Positions 45,754 to 56,293 of a stretch of 64,000 bases of DNA are shown here, piece after piece. The notes beneath the pieces are model-generated. The model was not told the DNA's origin and ran no database searches. It was given only the letters and a program-made list of their open reading frames with translations. Made by a program: the position numbers and the translations under genes. Numbering within the stretch: position 1 is the stretch's first letter; each line of letters opens with the position of its first letter. The DNA is taken from positions 5,440,097 through 5,504,096 of the forward strand of contig VCAZ01000001.1 of assembly GCA_005784505.1 (NCBI GenBank), in the 5' to 3' direction. The DNA comes from Bagarius yarrelli. Lineage: Eukaryota > Chordata > Actinopteri > Siluriformes > Sisoridae.

Positions 45754-45942
45754 TTTACATTTGCAGCATTTGGCAGACGCCCTTATCCAGAGCGACTTAC
45801 AATATTCCTTGTTATACAACTGAGCAATTGGGGGTTAAGGGCCTTGCTCAGGGGCCCAACAGTGGTGGCTTGGTCGAGCTGGGAATCGAACCCACAACCT
45901 TCGGGTTGGTAATCCAACACCTTAACCATGAGCCACCACTTA
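45754..45942 (-). repeat. Family A SINE, full length and young
   Basis: Reverse orientation and close to the family consensus: acatttgcagcatttggcag, cgcccttatccagagcgact, gggccttgctcaggggccca, gagctgggaatcgaacccac, ccttaaccatgagccaccac. Confidence 0.9.
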
Positions 45943-46106
45943 TTCTGTCTTTGCAAGTCTATTACGAGATCAGTCAGGCTTTATTTGTTAAAAACTGCAC
46001 ATTTTTAGGGGTCTGCTAATATACAAGCCACTAAAATTTAACAGAAAGGGCACAGATACTAAAAACTGGCAAACCCCCAACAGGTGGAGCTTCCAATTTT
46101 CAGTAG

Positions 46107-46370
46107 AACCTCAGCATCTTCAGCTCTGCTACCTCCAACTCTGTCTACTGTCTCTTCGTCAGTGCCGCTGTCTCTAAACCATGCAACAAAGCTGCTCTCG
46201 CATCCGTCTTCTACAACTTCCTTTAAAAGTTCTTCTGTCCACATCACTCCTAATACGCTTCTCCATCCATTTCAACCTGCCTGCATTCGGTTCTTCACCT
46301 CTTTTCCACATTCACAGTAGAGTTTCTCCTGTACCTTCTTCACCTCTTCATGCATATATGCAAAACATAA
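46107..46370 (-). mobile_element. LINE fragment, same family as 43568-44045
   Basis: Colinear with the 5' portion of 43568-44045: atcttcagctctgctacctc, tgtctcttcgtcagtgccgc, catcactcctaatacgcttc and ttcttcacctcttttccaca. Both copies fade out at the same aaaacataaaaa motif. Confidence 0.75.
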
Positions 46371-47439
46371 AAAAAGCTAGATAATTATTGCAGTATATCC
46401 CATTTTCAGTCTTTGCTTAGTGAGGAAAGAAAGAAACTTTAGTGTAGTGACTAGAAACTAGAATCCAGGTGGTTCTGTCACATCCACCCACCCACCAGGC
46501 CACCAACTGTTTTGTGTCTCCTTCGGGGAGCTAAACGTAGGAGACCTGCCTGCACTGATGCTCTACATGCTAATGCGACCTTCTCTACTGATCTTACCTG
46601 TTAGTCTGCATGCATTTTAATCACCTTTCCGTTTCATGCTGGAAGGTGTGTCATGCACACAAAGTTCCTCATTAGTTTTCTGCAACACGCTTAACGAGCA
46701 GATGGTTCCTAGCCTACGTTAACGTATGGTGAGTAAAACAATACCCAAAAAACTTCTCCCACAGCAAGTTGGATGCAGCTCCTGTTTTGGGGGAATGTGT
46801 AATAAGCGTATTGATTTATTCTGGACTCTTGCCAAATGAAAAAGTGGCAGAGATGGATTTCTAAGCTAGTTGTTTATTTTTTTAGTATGCTTGCGTCTGT
46901 GCAATTACCTCAAACTTTTAGGTAGTTTAGGTAAAGAAAATCAAGATGATTTGTTAGCAACAGGACAGTTCCCTGAGGTGAAATAGTTTTGTTTTGTTTT
47001 TTTTTTTCCCTTTCAGGTGTAAAACTGTTTCAACAAGGCCACTTGTAGGTCTTGCTGCAGGTCTTGATGCCCAATTCCAATTTTCTGAAGCTCAGATTTT
47101 TTCGGACCTGCTTACATCTTATAAAACTGACCCGTATCTACATTTACACTATATACAGCAAAACAACCTGACGTAGACATACTGACCAGAAAGTAAAGTA
47201 GGAAAGAGTTTGATAATCAATGGACGAATAGACCAAATGGATATTCAGTATTTTGCTTCTGCGACAAAACAATGTTTTCTTTAGTCGGAGAGAAAAAAAG
47301 AGAAGGGGTCCTTGTTGTACGTATATCCTGGGCGAAAGCATTGATCGCTAATTTATATTTATAATATAATATTTTTTTTTATAGTAAATTACTTTTAAAA
47401 TTTAAGCTGTTTGTGTGTATATGTATTTTGCTGTTGTTG
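46371..47439. other. Unassigned stretch
   Basis: Nothing recognised; T-rich runs near 46990 and 47370. Confidence 0.35.
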
Positions 47440-47690
47440 TCTATCTTGGTTGACGTCATGCGCCACCTTCACTGACTCGTTCAACGAAAATCCGATCTGT
47501 CTACTTATATTGCCGACGCTAATTTACGGATCCTGTTTATTTCTGATTGTTTTCCAAATATGATTGAGGCCTAAAACTCGATCCCAAAAAATCTCCAAAT
47601 CAATGTTCTTTGTTGCTTTCATGATCATGGTCAAATCCTGTTGGTGCCACATTAGAGAAAAAAAGTGACTTACTTAGTTGCCCAAATTTC
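47440..47690. repeat. Uncharacterised dispersed repeat, copy 2
   Basis: Colinear with 15968-16250 over gtcatgcgccacc, gaaaatccgatctgtct, gaggcctaaaactcg, catgatcatggtcaaatcc and gtgccacattagagaaaaaa. Confidence 0.6.
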
Positions 47691-48154
47691 AAGCTTTGCT
47701 GCAAGGCTTTTCTGTCCACACGTGACCTGATGGACAGTCAGCCTTCTTTCCCTCTATAATGGGCTGCATTCTATACGGCATCCCACCATAAGAACTTTCC
47801 ACCATTCAGACTACAAACAAGCAAGAAATGGTTCTCACAGAGTAGATCAGAGATATCCCATTATGCTGGAGCTGCTGAAAATGGAACAGGATTACCATAC
47901 CGCTTTCCCCAAGGCTTTGAGTGCTGCTCCACGATGACGGGTGCTTCCATCCGAACAGCCTACATTTCTCTTTTCGTCATACTCTTATAGTGCTTCGGGC
48001 TATGGTAAAGGGTTAATACAGGATATTTTACATGATCCTTGAACCGGAAATATTTTATTCCATTGATGTGACTAGTCTTTAATTAAATCTACTTACCCCA
48101 TCAGAAAAGAGCAGTGCCTTTAAAACACATCTCCGCCAGCCTAAAGGTTAGTTA

Positions 48155-48292
48155 TATTTACAGCAGATGCCCTTATCCAGAGCGACTTACATTTAACTAT
48201 TTTATACAACTTAGCAGTTGGGGCCCACAGTGGTGGCTTGGTGGTGATGGGATTCGAACCCTGTTTTTTTCTGGTATCAGTCTACCAGGCAA
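48155..48292 (-). repeat. Family A SINE, internally deleted
   Basis: Reverse orientation: gcccttatccagagcgactt, tatacaacttagcagttggg, ggtgatgggattcgaaccct; the end of the head is lost. Confidence 0.8.
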
Positions 48293-50293
48293 CCAGGATA
48301 AAGAATGAATTAGAGTGGCAGGCTGTCAGATTCTAGGGTGAAGTCTGGTGCTGGCTAAAGGGCGGGGCACCGGGTTTGACATATTGAATAAAATATAACA
48401 ATCACACACATATATATTCGCTAAAATGATATTCCAGTTGAATTAATAGGATTTTGAGAGTGGTATAAAGGTCCAAAGCTAAATATTAAATCTGTGGATC
48501 AGGATAGGGATCAACTGAGGTAAAAAAAACAGGGGATTTTAGACTTTCTTTGTCCTCCGATATTCATTATTAATGCCTAGCTTGTGCCCACAATGAATTC
48601 ATGTTTAATACAATTTTTATAAGGTGTTAAATGAAAAGTTTGGATCATAACCATACTATAGTCATCATTGTATAACCAAATTAACTGTAATTATTACTGT
48701 GGAGGAATTACATACGTCTTGGTGTCAGTTAGCTGTCGACTACAAAATGGTAGCTTTGGTGAGTGAGGTACTCTCGCACAAACGACAATTTAAAACTTTT
48801 GTGACTAGTTATGTGTCGTATCTTTGGCCCAATATCTCGCTTGAAAGAATTCCAATAGTCTAAAGAGTTTTTACCTCCATCTAAAAGAGAATTCTTGGAG
48901 CTTCTTCCCAAACATGCCGGATGCCTTTGCCAGTCTGAAAGGCACTATGGAATGGAGAGCTGATGTCAGCTTTATCTTGTACGCTTGCTCTTGCTCATTT
49001 GTTGCTGCTGTCCTGAAAAACACTCCATTAAATGCTTCCTACAGTCCACTCCCAACAAGATCTTTGCCTGCTCTATCAGAATTACTCATTAGACTCCAGA
49101 TTCTTCATCTTCCCTTATCTTCTGCGCCACGTGGTGTTTAAGCTTTAATTTCTACATTTTGAAGTATTTAGCCTGCAGTTTATTTTAAAAACTCCTTTAC
49201 CTGTTGACAGGTTCATTGTCCTCAAACAAGACCTGTCCCAAACTCCTTCTCGCCATCTCACTGATTCATGTTAGCAGCTGATGATAACATCCGGCTTGGA
49301 CGAAGGCATCTCAAAATGTGCTTTCAGCAGATTTTTATCGGACTGATTAATGTGCTACTCAGGCCCGAATGGGTTTCCTTTTTTGTCTACGAGCAGGATT
49401 GATAGGTAAGGATTGAACTGACTTCCCAAGTTCCTCAAGGTCGGCTTGTGTGTATGTACCTGTGAATATTGATAAGACGTAAAGGACAGAACACATTAAG
49501 GTGTTTTAATGGGAGCTTAACAGCGGTTATAAAGCAGTCACAAAAGAGAAAAGTTATAAATTTCTTATTTTTTTCCCTGCACTGCCTGACAGAATATAAA
49601 TATAGCTTGTTGCATCCAACAAGTTTCTCCTGCTGCGATCTGAGAAAAATGGTAATGCTATGATAATGTATTCCTGGCTGGAAGATTTTTTTTCTCCAAG
49701 CCTTAATATCAGAACAACTGTGAGGCTTCAATCACATTAATAGCAAGAAAGAAAATTCAAGGATTTTCTGATGTTTGGTTGAGAGAGAAATTTAAAAAGC
49801 TGGCGGATATAGAGACAGGAAATTTGCTCCTCCGGGTCTTGTTAATATTTCAATTTCTGGGTTGTGTGACAATGTGGAGTGTGGTTTAATAAAAAGCCTC
49901 CAGTTAGCTCCAGACTCTCCATCACATCAGCAGGGTTCTGGATGGGGAGTACCTTCTGAAGCAGCCTGCTTCATACAGCTGTCTCTTAACTGTAAATCGG
50001 TACCCAGAGGTTGTATCTAACGATGCTTTAATAAGTTGTGTTCGTTTAGTTGTGCCCACAGAAAAAATGCTCCACATAAAGCTTTTATTGCACACAGAAA
50101 TAAACACTGGCTATAGACAAGATGCAAATATGAAAATAATTGAAAATAACAGCTCTTACTCTGCATGTTATTTTTAATCATGTCATGAATGGTGACTAAT
50201 TTTGACTTTGTAAAAACAAATAAAAAAACCTGCTTTCCTTCCAGCTGTGCAGAAGTAAAAAAATCACACACATTATGGTAGCTAACAGAGCGT
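48293..50293. other. Unassigned stretch, possible regulatory DNA at 49200-49400
   Basis: No gene recognised. 49200-49400 is complex and includes gactgattaatgtgctac; the rest is AT-rich or featureless. Frames at 49435-49731 (-) and 48914-49141 (+) match nothing known. Confidence 0.25.
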
Positions 50294-50475
50294 GGAGAAC
50301 TGGTGGCTCATGGTTAAGGTGTTGGACTGCCAACCCAAAGACTGTGGGTTGGATTCCCAGCTCCAACAAGCCACTACTGCTGGGCACTTGAGCAAAGCCC
50401 TTTACCCTCAATTGCTCAGCTGTATAAATAAAATAAATCTGGATAAGGGCGTCTGCCAAATGCTGTAAATGTAAA
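50294..50475 (+). repeat. Family A SINE, full length
   Basis: Head gtggctcatggttaaggtgt, box-B gggttggattcccagctcca, middle gctgggcacttgagcaaagc, tail ctggataagggcgtctgcca then atgctgtaaatgtaaat. It directly precedes a Tc1 remnant. Confidence 0.85.
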
Positions 50476-50477
50476 TC

Positions 50478-51450
50478 AACCCTGCTTTATTCCGAATTAA
50501 AATTAACAACCTGAGATTACAATAAATTAGGATAGTTAGAACATAGATAACATAAATGTTCAAACTGAGAAATTTTACACTTTTATCTACTCAGTGAGCT
50601 CAATTTAAAGTTAATGCCTGCTACAGGTCTCAAAATAGTTGGCACAGGGCAACACAGCTGAAAAAAGTTAGATTAGCTGGAAGAAAATTTAGCAATTAGG
50701 TAATACGTTAATTGACATTAGGTCAGTAACATAATTGGCTATCAAAGTGATGTCTCTGTTAGAGAGACAGAGTCTCTCAGAAATAAAGATGGACAGAGGC
50801 TCTCCAATCTGTGAAAAAGCATGTAAAAAAAGATTGTGGGTAAGTGGTAGCCCAGTGGCTGAGGTGTTGAACCGCTAATTGGAAGATCAGGGCTTGATTC
50901 CCAGCACCACCAAGCTGCCACTGCCATTGGTCAGTTGTAGAAGATAAACGTAAGTCGTTCTTGATAAGGGAGTCTGCTAAATGCTGTAAATGTAAAATTG
51001 GGGAATAATTAAAAAAAAAAAAAAACTTTCCTCAACGTTACATTGCAAAGCCGTAGCGTATCTCGTCATCTACAGCGCATAACAACACAAGATTCAGAAA
51101 AACTGGAAAAATCTCCTAGGACAGGACAAAGACATTTTCTGGATACTGGTGGTCATCGGGCCTTCAGACGTAACTGCATCAATCGTCAACATGATTCTGT
51201 AATTAAAATTACTAAATGGACCCAGGAAAACCTCCAGAAACCATCATCAGAGAACACAATTCACTCTGCCATCTGCAGATGCCATTAAAAGCTCTACCAT
51301 GCAGAAAGGAACCCATATGTGAACATGGTCCAGGGGCGCCATCGTGTTCCCTTTGGCCAAGAATTTGACGTTCTTGTTGGAAATTATGGACGACGAATCC
51401 TCCAGGCTAAAAAGGAGGGAAGAACTTCCAGCATGTCATCAGCGTTCAGG
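50478..51450 (+). mobile_element. Tc1/mariner remnant, 3' truncated, split by a SINE
   Basis: Carries the 5' part of the family represented at 39169-40440: aaactgagaaattttacact, tctcaaaatagttggcacag, then N-terminal transposase remnants (gccgtagcgtatctcgtcat, actaaatggacccaggaaaa). An internal deletion joins to a piece encoding EFDVLVGNYGRRILQAKKEG. It stops near 51450 without a right terminus. A Family A SINE sits at 50841-50996. Confidence 0.8.
50841..50996 (+). repeat. Family A SINE nested in a Tc1 remnant
   Basis: Head taagtggtagcccagtggct, box-B gcttgattcccagcaccacc, deleted middle, tail gtcgttcttgataagggagt. Flanks attgtggg and attgggg may be an imperfect target duplication. Confidence 0.85.
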
Positions 51451-52144
51451 TTGTAATTGAATGCAAACGGGGAAATAAACCGTTCCATAGGGACCTTTAT
51501 ATATAATTATAATGAATTTCCTAAAGTGGTGACAGTATTATGGTATGCATTATTTTACATTTGTTGGTTATACAGTATTTTATCAAACTTTTCAGCTTTT
51601 CTCTATCGTTGAAAATGATCATCATATTTAAAAAGAATTGTCGGCTTTGTAAATGACCTCTAACACAATAATTCCAGTTGCTGTGTATTTATCGCCGCTG
51701 GCATAGCAGCATTAGCACTATTACATCCCAGCGGTGTCCCATAATCCTCCCTGTCAGTGTCCCATAAACACGGTCTAATGACAAACTGCACTTTCTTTTA
51801 CACCCAGCTTCACAGAGCACGATAAATATCGAGCAGAATCAGCCTCCTAAAAGAAGAATATATAGATAAAGTTGTTAATTTGGTGGCTTAGGTGCCCTAA
51901 CGCATTAAATTAAAGCGTGTGCTAATCCATCTCCACACAGCGGGAATGTGGGGGAGGTGCACTGTTGTACAAGATGCATTTCCAACCTGCTCAGCAGAAA
52001 AGTCTCCGGTTTTACTACTTGCTGATTTTAAAAAGGTCAAAGGTGAACCTCACTGGCCCACCACCATGAACGCTAAAAAATGTCCTATGATGTGTCTGAA
52101 ATTGCATCTCATTACTTAAGTGTGAACTAAATTTAAACTGCCGG
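51451..52144. other. Unique-looking stretch, possible regulatory DNA at 51620-51860
   Basis: 51620-51860 is complex (gtatttatcgccgctggcat, cgataaatatcgag) and non-repetitive. The 66-codon frame at 51919-52119 does not resemble a known protein. Conservation untested. Confidence 0.25.
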
Positions 52145-52425
52145 TCTGTTAAAAGAAGTATGTTGTATATAGTATGGTTATGAGTAGTATGAATGAAGTT
52201 AAGACAGCCGCCATATTGATATGGTCATGTGACGTACAGCGTCGCAACAGCGGCTAATGTTTAACGTGGATGGAAGGTGCACTTGTTTAACAATGTCGCT
52301 TCACCGACTTCCACCATTTCCGCATCAGTCCAGTCGAGTCGTCTCTCCCGCGGGTTTATGGAATACTAAAGTGTCCTTTGTATGCATACTTTAGAATCCA
52401 GGTGGAAGTGGTAGATCATCCAGAA
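52145..52425. repeat. Dispersed repeat related to 8503-9240
   Basis: Shares cttgtttaac, the gtcgagtcgtctctcccgcg block (reverse complement of cccatgggagggtcgactcg at 8850) and tagtatg/catacttt-like ends. The mixed orientation suggests long terminal inverted repeats. Confidence 0.4.
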
Positions 52426-52632
52426 AGTTTTCTCGCATTATTTCCTCACAATTTAAAAGTTTCTGGTTATTTAGCTTAAGTTGGTAAAATGCATTTCGAG
52501 TCAGAGCAAAAGAAAAAATAGATGGATATAATTTTGTTTATTTCTTTCTGGTGTGTGTGTGATGTGTTGTTCCTCAAGATACCTGTCAATCTCCTCATAT
52601 CATGTTTTTTTACTAAAAATAAATCACTAATT

Positions 52633-52806
52633 TGGAGGAAGTGGTGACTTAGTGATTAAGGTGTTGGTTTGCTAATTGGAAGATTAGGGTTCGATTCCCA
52701 TCACCACCAAGTTGGTTAAACCCCAATTACCCAGTTGTATAAAGAGAAAATGTATAAATGCTTTAATTAAGGGCGTCTGCCAAATTGGATACGTAAATTG
52801 TAAATG
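52633..52806 (+). repeat. Family A SINE
   Basis: Head ggaagtggtgacttagtgat, box-B agggttcgattcccatcacc, middle largely deleted, tail aattaagggcgtctgccaaa. Confidence 0.8.
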
Positions 52807-52883
52807 AATTGTCATTCCTCTGGGAATTCTAATGCATTAGGATATAATAAATAGACATTTTTAATCCTTGATTGGAATAATCT

Positions 52884-53009
52884 GGTGGGTGACTTGGTAG
52901 CTCAGTAGTTACCAACCTGCCTCTGCTGGGCCCCTGAGTCAGGCCCCTCATCCTCAACTGAAAAAAAAAAAATATGTATGGGTGTCTGCCAAATGCCAGA
53001 AATGTAAAG
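52884..53009 (+). repeat. Family A SINE, internally deleted
   Basis: Head gggtgacttggtagctcagt joins middle ctgctgggcccctgagtcag, then an A-run, then tgtctgccaaatgccagaaa. It lies 77 bp after the previous copy, in the same orientation. Confidence 0.75.
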
Positions 53010-53116
53010 GTATAAACTGGTTAAAATAAAAAAAATGGCACCCTACAGTTAGATTACGTTAAAATTTAAGATGTAAAGAAGACAACTGAACTTACTGGCC
53101 CTCACAATACTTCAAC

Positions 53117-53119
<3 letters not shown>

Positions 53120-53159
<40 letters not shown>
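53120..53159 (+). repeat. (CT)n microsatellite
   Basis: Uninterrupted run of about 20 units. Confidence 0.95.
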
Positions 53160-53163
<4 letters not shown>

Positions 53164-53349
53164 ACTTGTGCCCCTCATAACCATTCTATTGTTTATATTT
53201 GTTTTGGATTTTTTCCCCCCTCGATGCTACAGCAAGCCGTCTGCCAGCACCAGCGGGCAAACAATATCAGTGAGCTCAGCAGAGCATGTCTATTGAATAG
53301 ACAGAAATGTTTTTTTTCCAAACATAACAGGGGTACCTTTACCTAGGGC

Positions 53350-53398
53350 TGGGGGGGGGGGGGGGGGCATGGGGGGGGGGGGCATGGGGGGGGGGCAT
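53350..53398 (+). repeat. G-tract array punctuated by CAT
   Basis: G-runs of about 18, 12 and 11 separated by cat. The strand is strongly G-quadruplex-prone. Confidence 0.9.
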
Positions 53399-53469
53399 GC
53401 TGGGGCTGTGCATGTGCACAGATAATACACCACACATGCCAAAGCGCCAGCCTGCCGCTGCGAATAAAG

Positions 53470-53575
53470 CCTCTATATAAATTTCGGAGGCCGGGGTACT
53501 TCAGGCAGCCCCTTGAAGTCTTAAAGTCACAGCTTTTCTTCTTTTATTTCTTCTTCATCATCAGCTGCTTCGAGG
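53470..53575 (+). promoter_or_regulatory. Possible TATA box with downstream splice-donor-like site
   Basis: A ctatataaatttc TATA-like motif at 53473-53485 lies in a GC-rich patch. About 95 bp downstream gcttcgaggtaaagtgt contains a GAG/GTAAAGT donor consensus near 53573. This could be a noncoding first exon, but no transcript evidence exists and chance is likely. Confidence 0.15.
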
Positions 53576-54179
53576 TAAAGTGTACAGTGTGGGACATCGT
53601 GGACGAAGACGTGTGTGAATTTGCATTAGAATATAAAGGTTTATCCTTTTTTTTTTTTTTTTTTTTTGTCTGTCTTTGCTATATGCTAGTATAGAACAGG
53701 GTAGTATGACAGTCTGACTATGGAAATTTTCTGGTCCGGGGGTTTAAAACTCATGACCTTCCAGTCTGTCTGCACACCAGTGGCACAATAACACAATTAA
53801 TTTTAAAAAATGAGTAAAAAATTTCTTCAGATGGATGTGCCGTAATGTCCGGCATGTTCTGTGGTGTGTGTTAGACTGCCAAGCGGGTGCGTCTGAACTC
53901 GGATACAAAAGCAAATTAATAAAGGAATAAAAAAACCACAAAAAAAAACAACCAAAACGGTTTATTTAAAGGAGTTGATTAAAGCTCGCTGGCTGCGCCA
54001 TCAGCTACATGCTAAAACGAGTGTCTGATGTCGTCTCGTCTGCTAATTACAAATAATTTCAGACTTGTCCTGATAAACCTCATTTAATCTTGCGTCCCTG
54101 CCGTCAGCCTGCGTCTGCATTTATTTTTCTTCCTTTTCTGGTCTAACTTCCTTCAGTGTATCACGTATAATAGTGTCTA
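53576..54179. other. Unassigned stretch, possible regulatory DNA at 53970-54130
   Basis: Poly-T at 53648-53667. 53970-54130 is complex and contains gctaattacaaataatttc. No coding frame recognised. Confidence 0.25.
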
Positions 54180-54960
54180 ATGTCTTTCTTACCCTGTCTG
54201 TCTCTCTGAATAGCTAGGCCTTTGTGTCTCTCCCCCTCTTTGTCTACCATGTCATTATTTTGTCATTATTATTTTCTGCAGCAACTCTCTGACTTATGTG
54301 TCTGTCTCTCTCTTATACTTGCTGGCTTTCAATCGTCTGTCTCTTTCATTGAATATGTCTCTTTTCTGTTTTTTTCTGTCTTTTTCACTGTTTGATTCTT
54401 CCCCCGTTTCTCTCTCCCACCTCGGTCTATTGTTTGTTTGTCTCTGTTTTTGAATGTTTTTTTTTTTCCCTCTCTCTGACCCGTTTCCCTCTCTCCAACT
54501 TTCTGGCTTGTTCTATAACTATGCCTTTGTTTGTCTGTCTGTCTCTTTATCTTTACTCTTACCTATATTTTTTCTTTCTTTTTTTCTCTCTCTCTGTCTT
54601 TCTCTCTTTCTTCCGCTCTCTTCTCGCTCTTCTCTCTCTCTCTCTCTCTGTCTTTCTCTCCCTCTGTCTCTTCCTCTCTCCCACTTTTTTACTCTCCCTC
54701 TCTCTTTCGCTCTCACACTTTTTTTCTCTCTCTCTCTCTCTCTCTTACACTTTCTCTATCTCTCTCTTTGTCTCTGTCTGTCTCTCTCTCCATCTTTCTT
54801 TTTTCTTTTTATCTTTTGTGAAGCTTTAAAATATGAAATAAAAACAATGCTTGTATTGTAATTTATTTGTAATTTATTAAAGCTGATGTTAAAAATCAAA
54901 TCTCTCTCTGTCTCTTTCTCTTTGTCTCTCTCTCTCTTTGTCTCTCTCTCTCTCTCTTAC
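54180..54960 (+). repeat. Long polypyrimidine (T/C) tract
   Basis: T and C dominate for about 780 bp (phrases ctctctctctgtctttctct and similar). One AT-rich block at 54823-54898 interrupts it. The Ser/Leu/Phe-rich plus-strand frames here are low-complexity artefacts. The tract could adopt triplex (H-DNA) structure. Confidence 0.9.
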
Positions 54961-55475
54961 GGATGTAATCCCCTTTCACCGTGGCTCATAACCCGTCACA
55001 CAATGCCGAGTGCACTGTGATGACTCTAATAATTCACTGAGTCGCGTCAGATCAGCGTGCAGTAAACTTTAACAAGACCGAATTGCTCTCATGAACCCTC
55101 TTCCTGGCTGTGGATGAGGATTTGTCTGCCTCCTCATCCTATCTTCCATCACTAGATAGAAAGAAACAAAGCCAGCGTGTGCGCTCGTTTAAGACATTTC
55201 ACTGAACTGTGATTTAGGGTAGCAGTCCCAAACCCTTGCTCTGGAGTAGAGCTGGCAGTAGTTCATGTGACATCACACGCTGTGTGTATATCTAACAAGC
55301 ACAAAAACAAAGTTCTGTATACAAGAGTAATAATAGTGCAGTGGAATTTATGATTTATAGCAGAAACCAAAGAGCTGTAAATAGTTTTATTTACAAATTA
55401 CTTCAAACATCGTACACGGTGTCTCCTTTCGATTGTCTCCTTACGCAGACGGGGTTGACTGGCAGGTTACTAGAG
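54961..55475. other. Unassigned stretch
   Basis: 54965-55150 is complex and GC-balanced; nothing recognised. Confidence 0.3.
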
Positions 55476-55604
55476 GGTTTTTAGCAGACGCCCTAAACAA
55501 CTGAGCATTTTGGGGGGTTAAGGGGCCTCGCTTAAGGGGCCTAACAGTGATGGTTTGGTGGTGCTGGGAATCGAACCCGGGTCCAACACCAACACCAACA
55601 CCTC
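55476..55604 (-). repeat. Family A SINE, tail deleted
   Basis: Reverse orientation: tagcagacgccctaaacaac, tgagcattttggggggttaa, ggtgctgggaatcgaacccg; the head end is replaced by an accaacacc triplication. Confidence 0.75.
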
Positions 55605-55822
55605 CTGTCCCAGACCAACAAAAAAAGAACTGTCCCATCCCAATCTTACGGAAAAGTGATTTAATCGTGATTTTGGTTGTCTGAATAAAGTTATACTCTA
55701 ACTTTCATATCTGACTCAGTTTTGTCGATAAATTAATAACTCCATTATATTTAATAAGTGCATTGGGAAAGACTACCTCTACTTCTTCTCTTATATTATT
55801 GTTACATTTATTGAGAGTTAAA

Positions 55823-55868
55823 ATATAAATATATATATATATATATAATGTGTGTATATATATATGTG

Positions 55869-55899
<31 letters not shown>

Positions 55900-55949
55900 G
55901 TATAATATATATATGTATATATATATATGTATATATATGTGTATGTATA

Positions 55950-56008
<59 letters not shown>

Positions 56009-56035
56009 GTGTGTATATATATGTGTATATATATA

Positions 56036-56119
<84 letters not shown>

Positions 56120-56201
56120 TATATAAAATGTGTGTATATATAATGTATGTGTGTATATACACACACAATTATATATATTCGTTAAAAACACTAGGCAGGT
56201 T

Positions 56202-56293
<92 letters not shown>
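55823..56293. repeat. (TA)n/(TG)n compound microsatellite, left block
   Basis: Mostly TA with TG interspersions to about 56160, then 20 bp of unique sequence (cgttaaaaacactaggcagg, 56180-56199), then (GT)n and (TA)n to the Tc1 left end. The Tyr/Ile-rich frames of up to 153 codons here are artefacts of TA repeats. Confidence 0.95.

Noticed and set aside
54392..54861. Ser/Leu/Phe-rich frames up to 145 codons
   Set aside because: Low-complexity translation of a polypyrimidine tract, open in all three plus-strand frames at once.
55705..56191. Tyr/Ile-rich reading frames of up to 153 codons on both strands
   Set aside because: They are direct translations of (TA)n and (TG)n microsatellite sequence.
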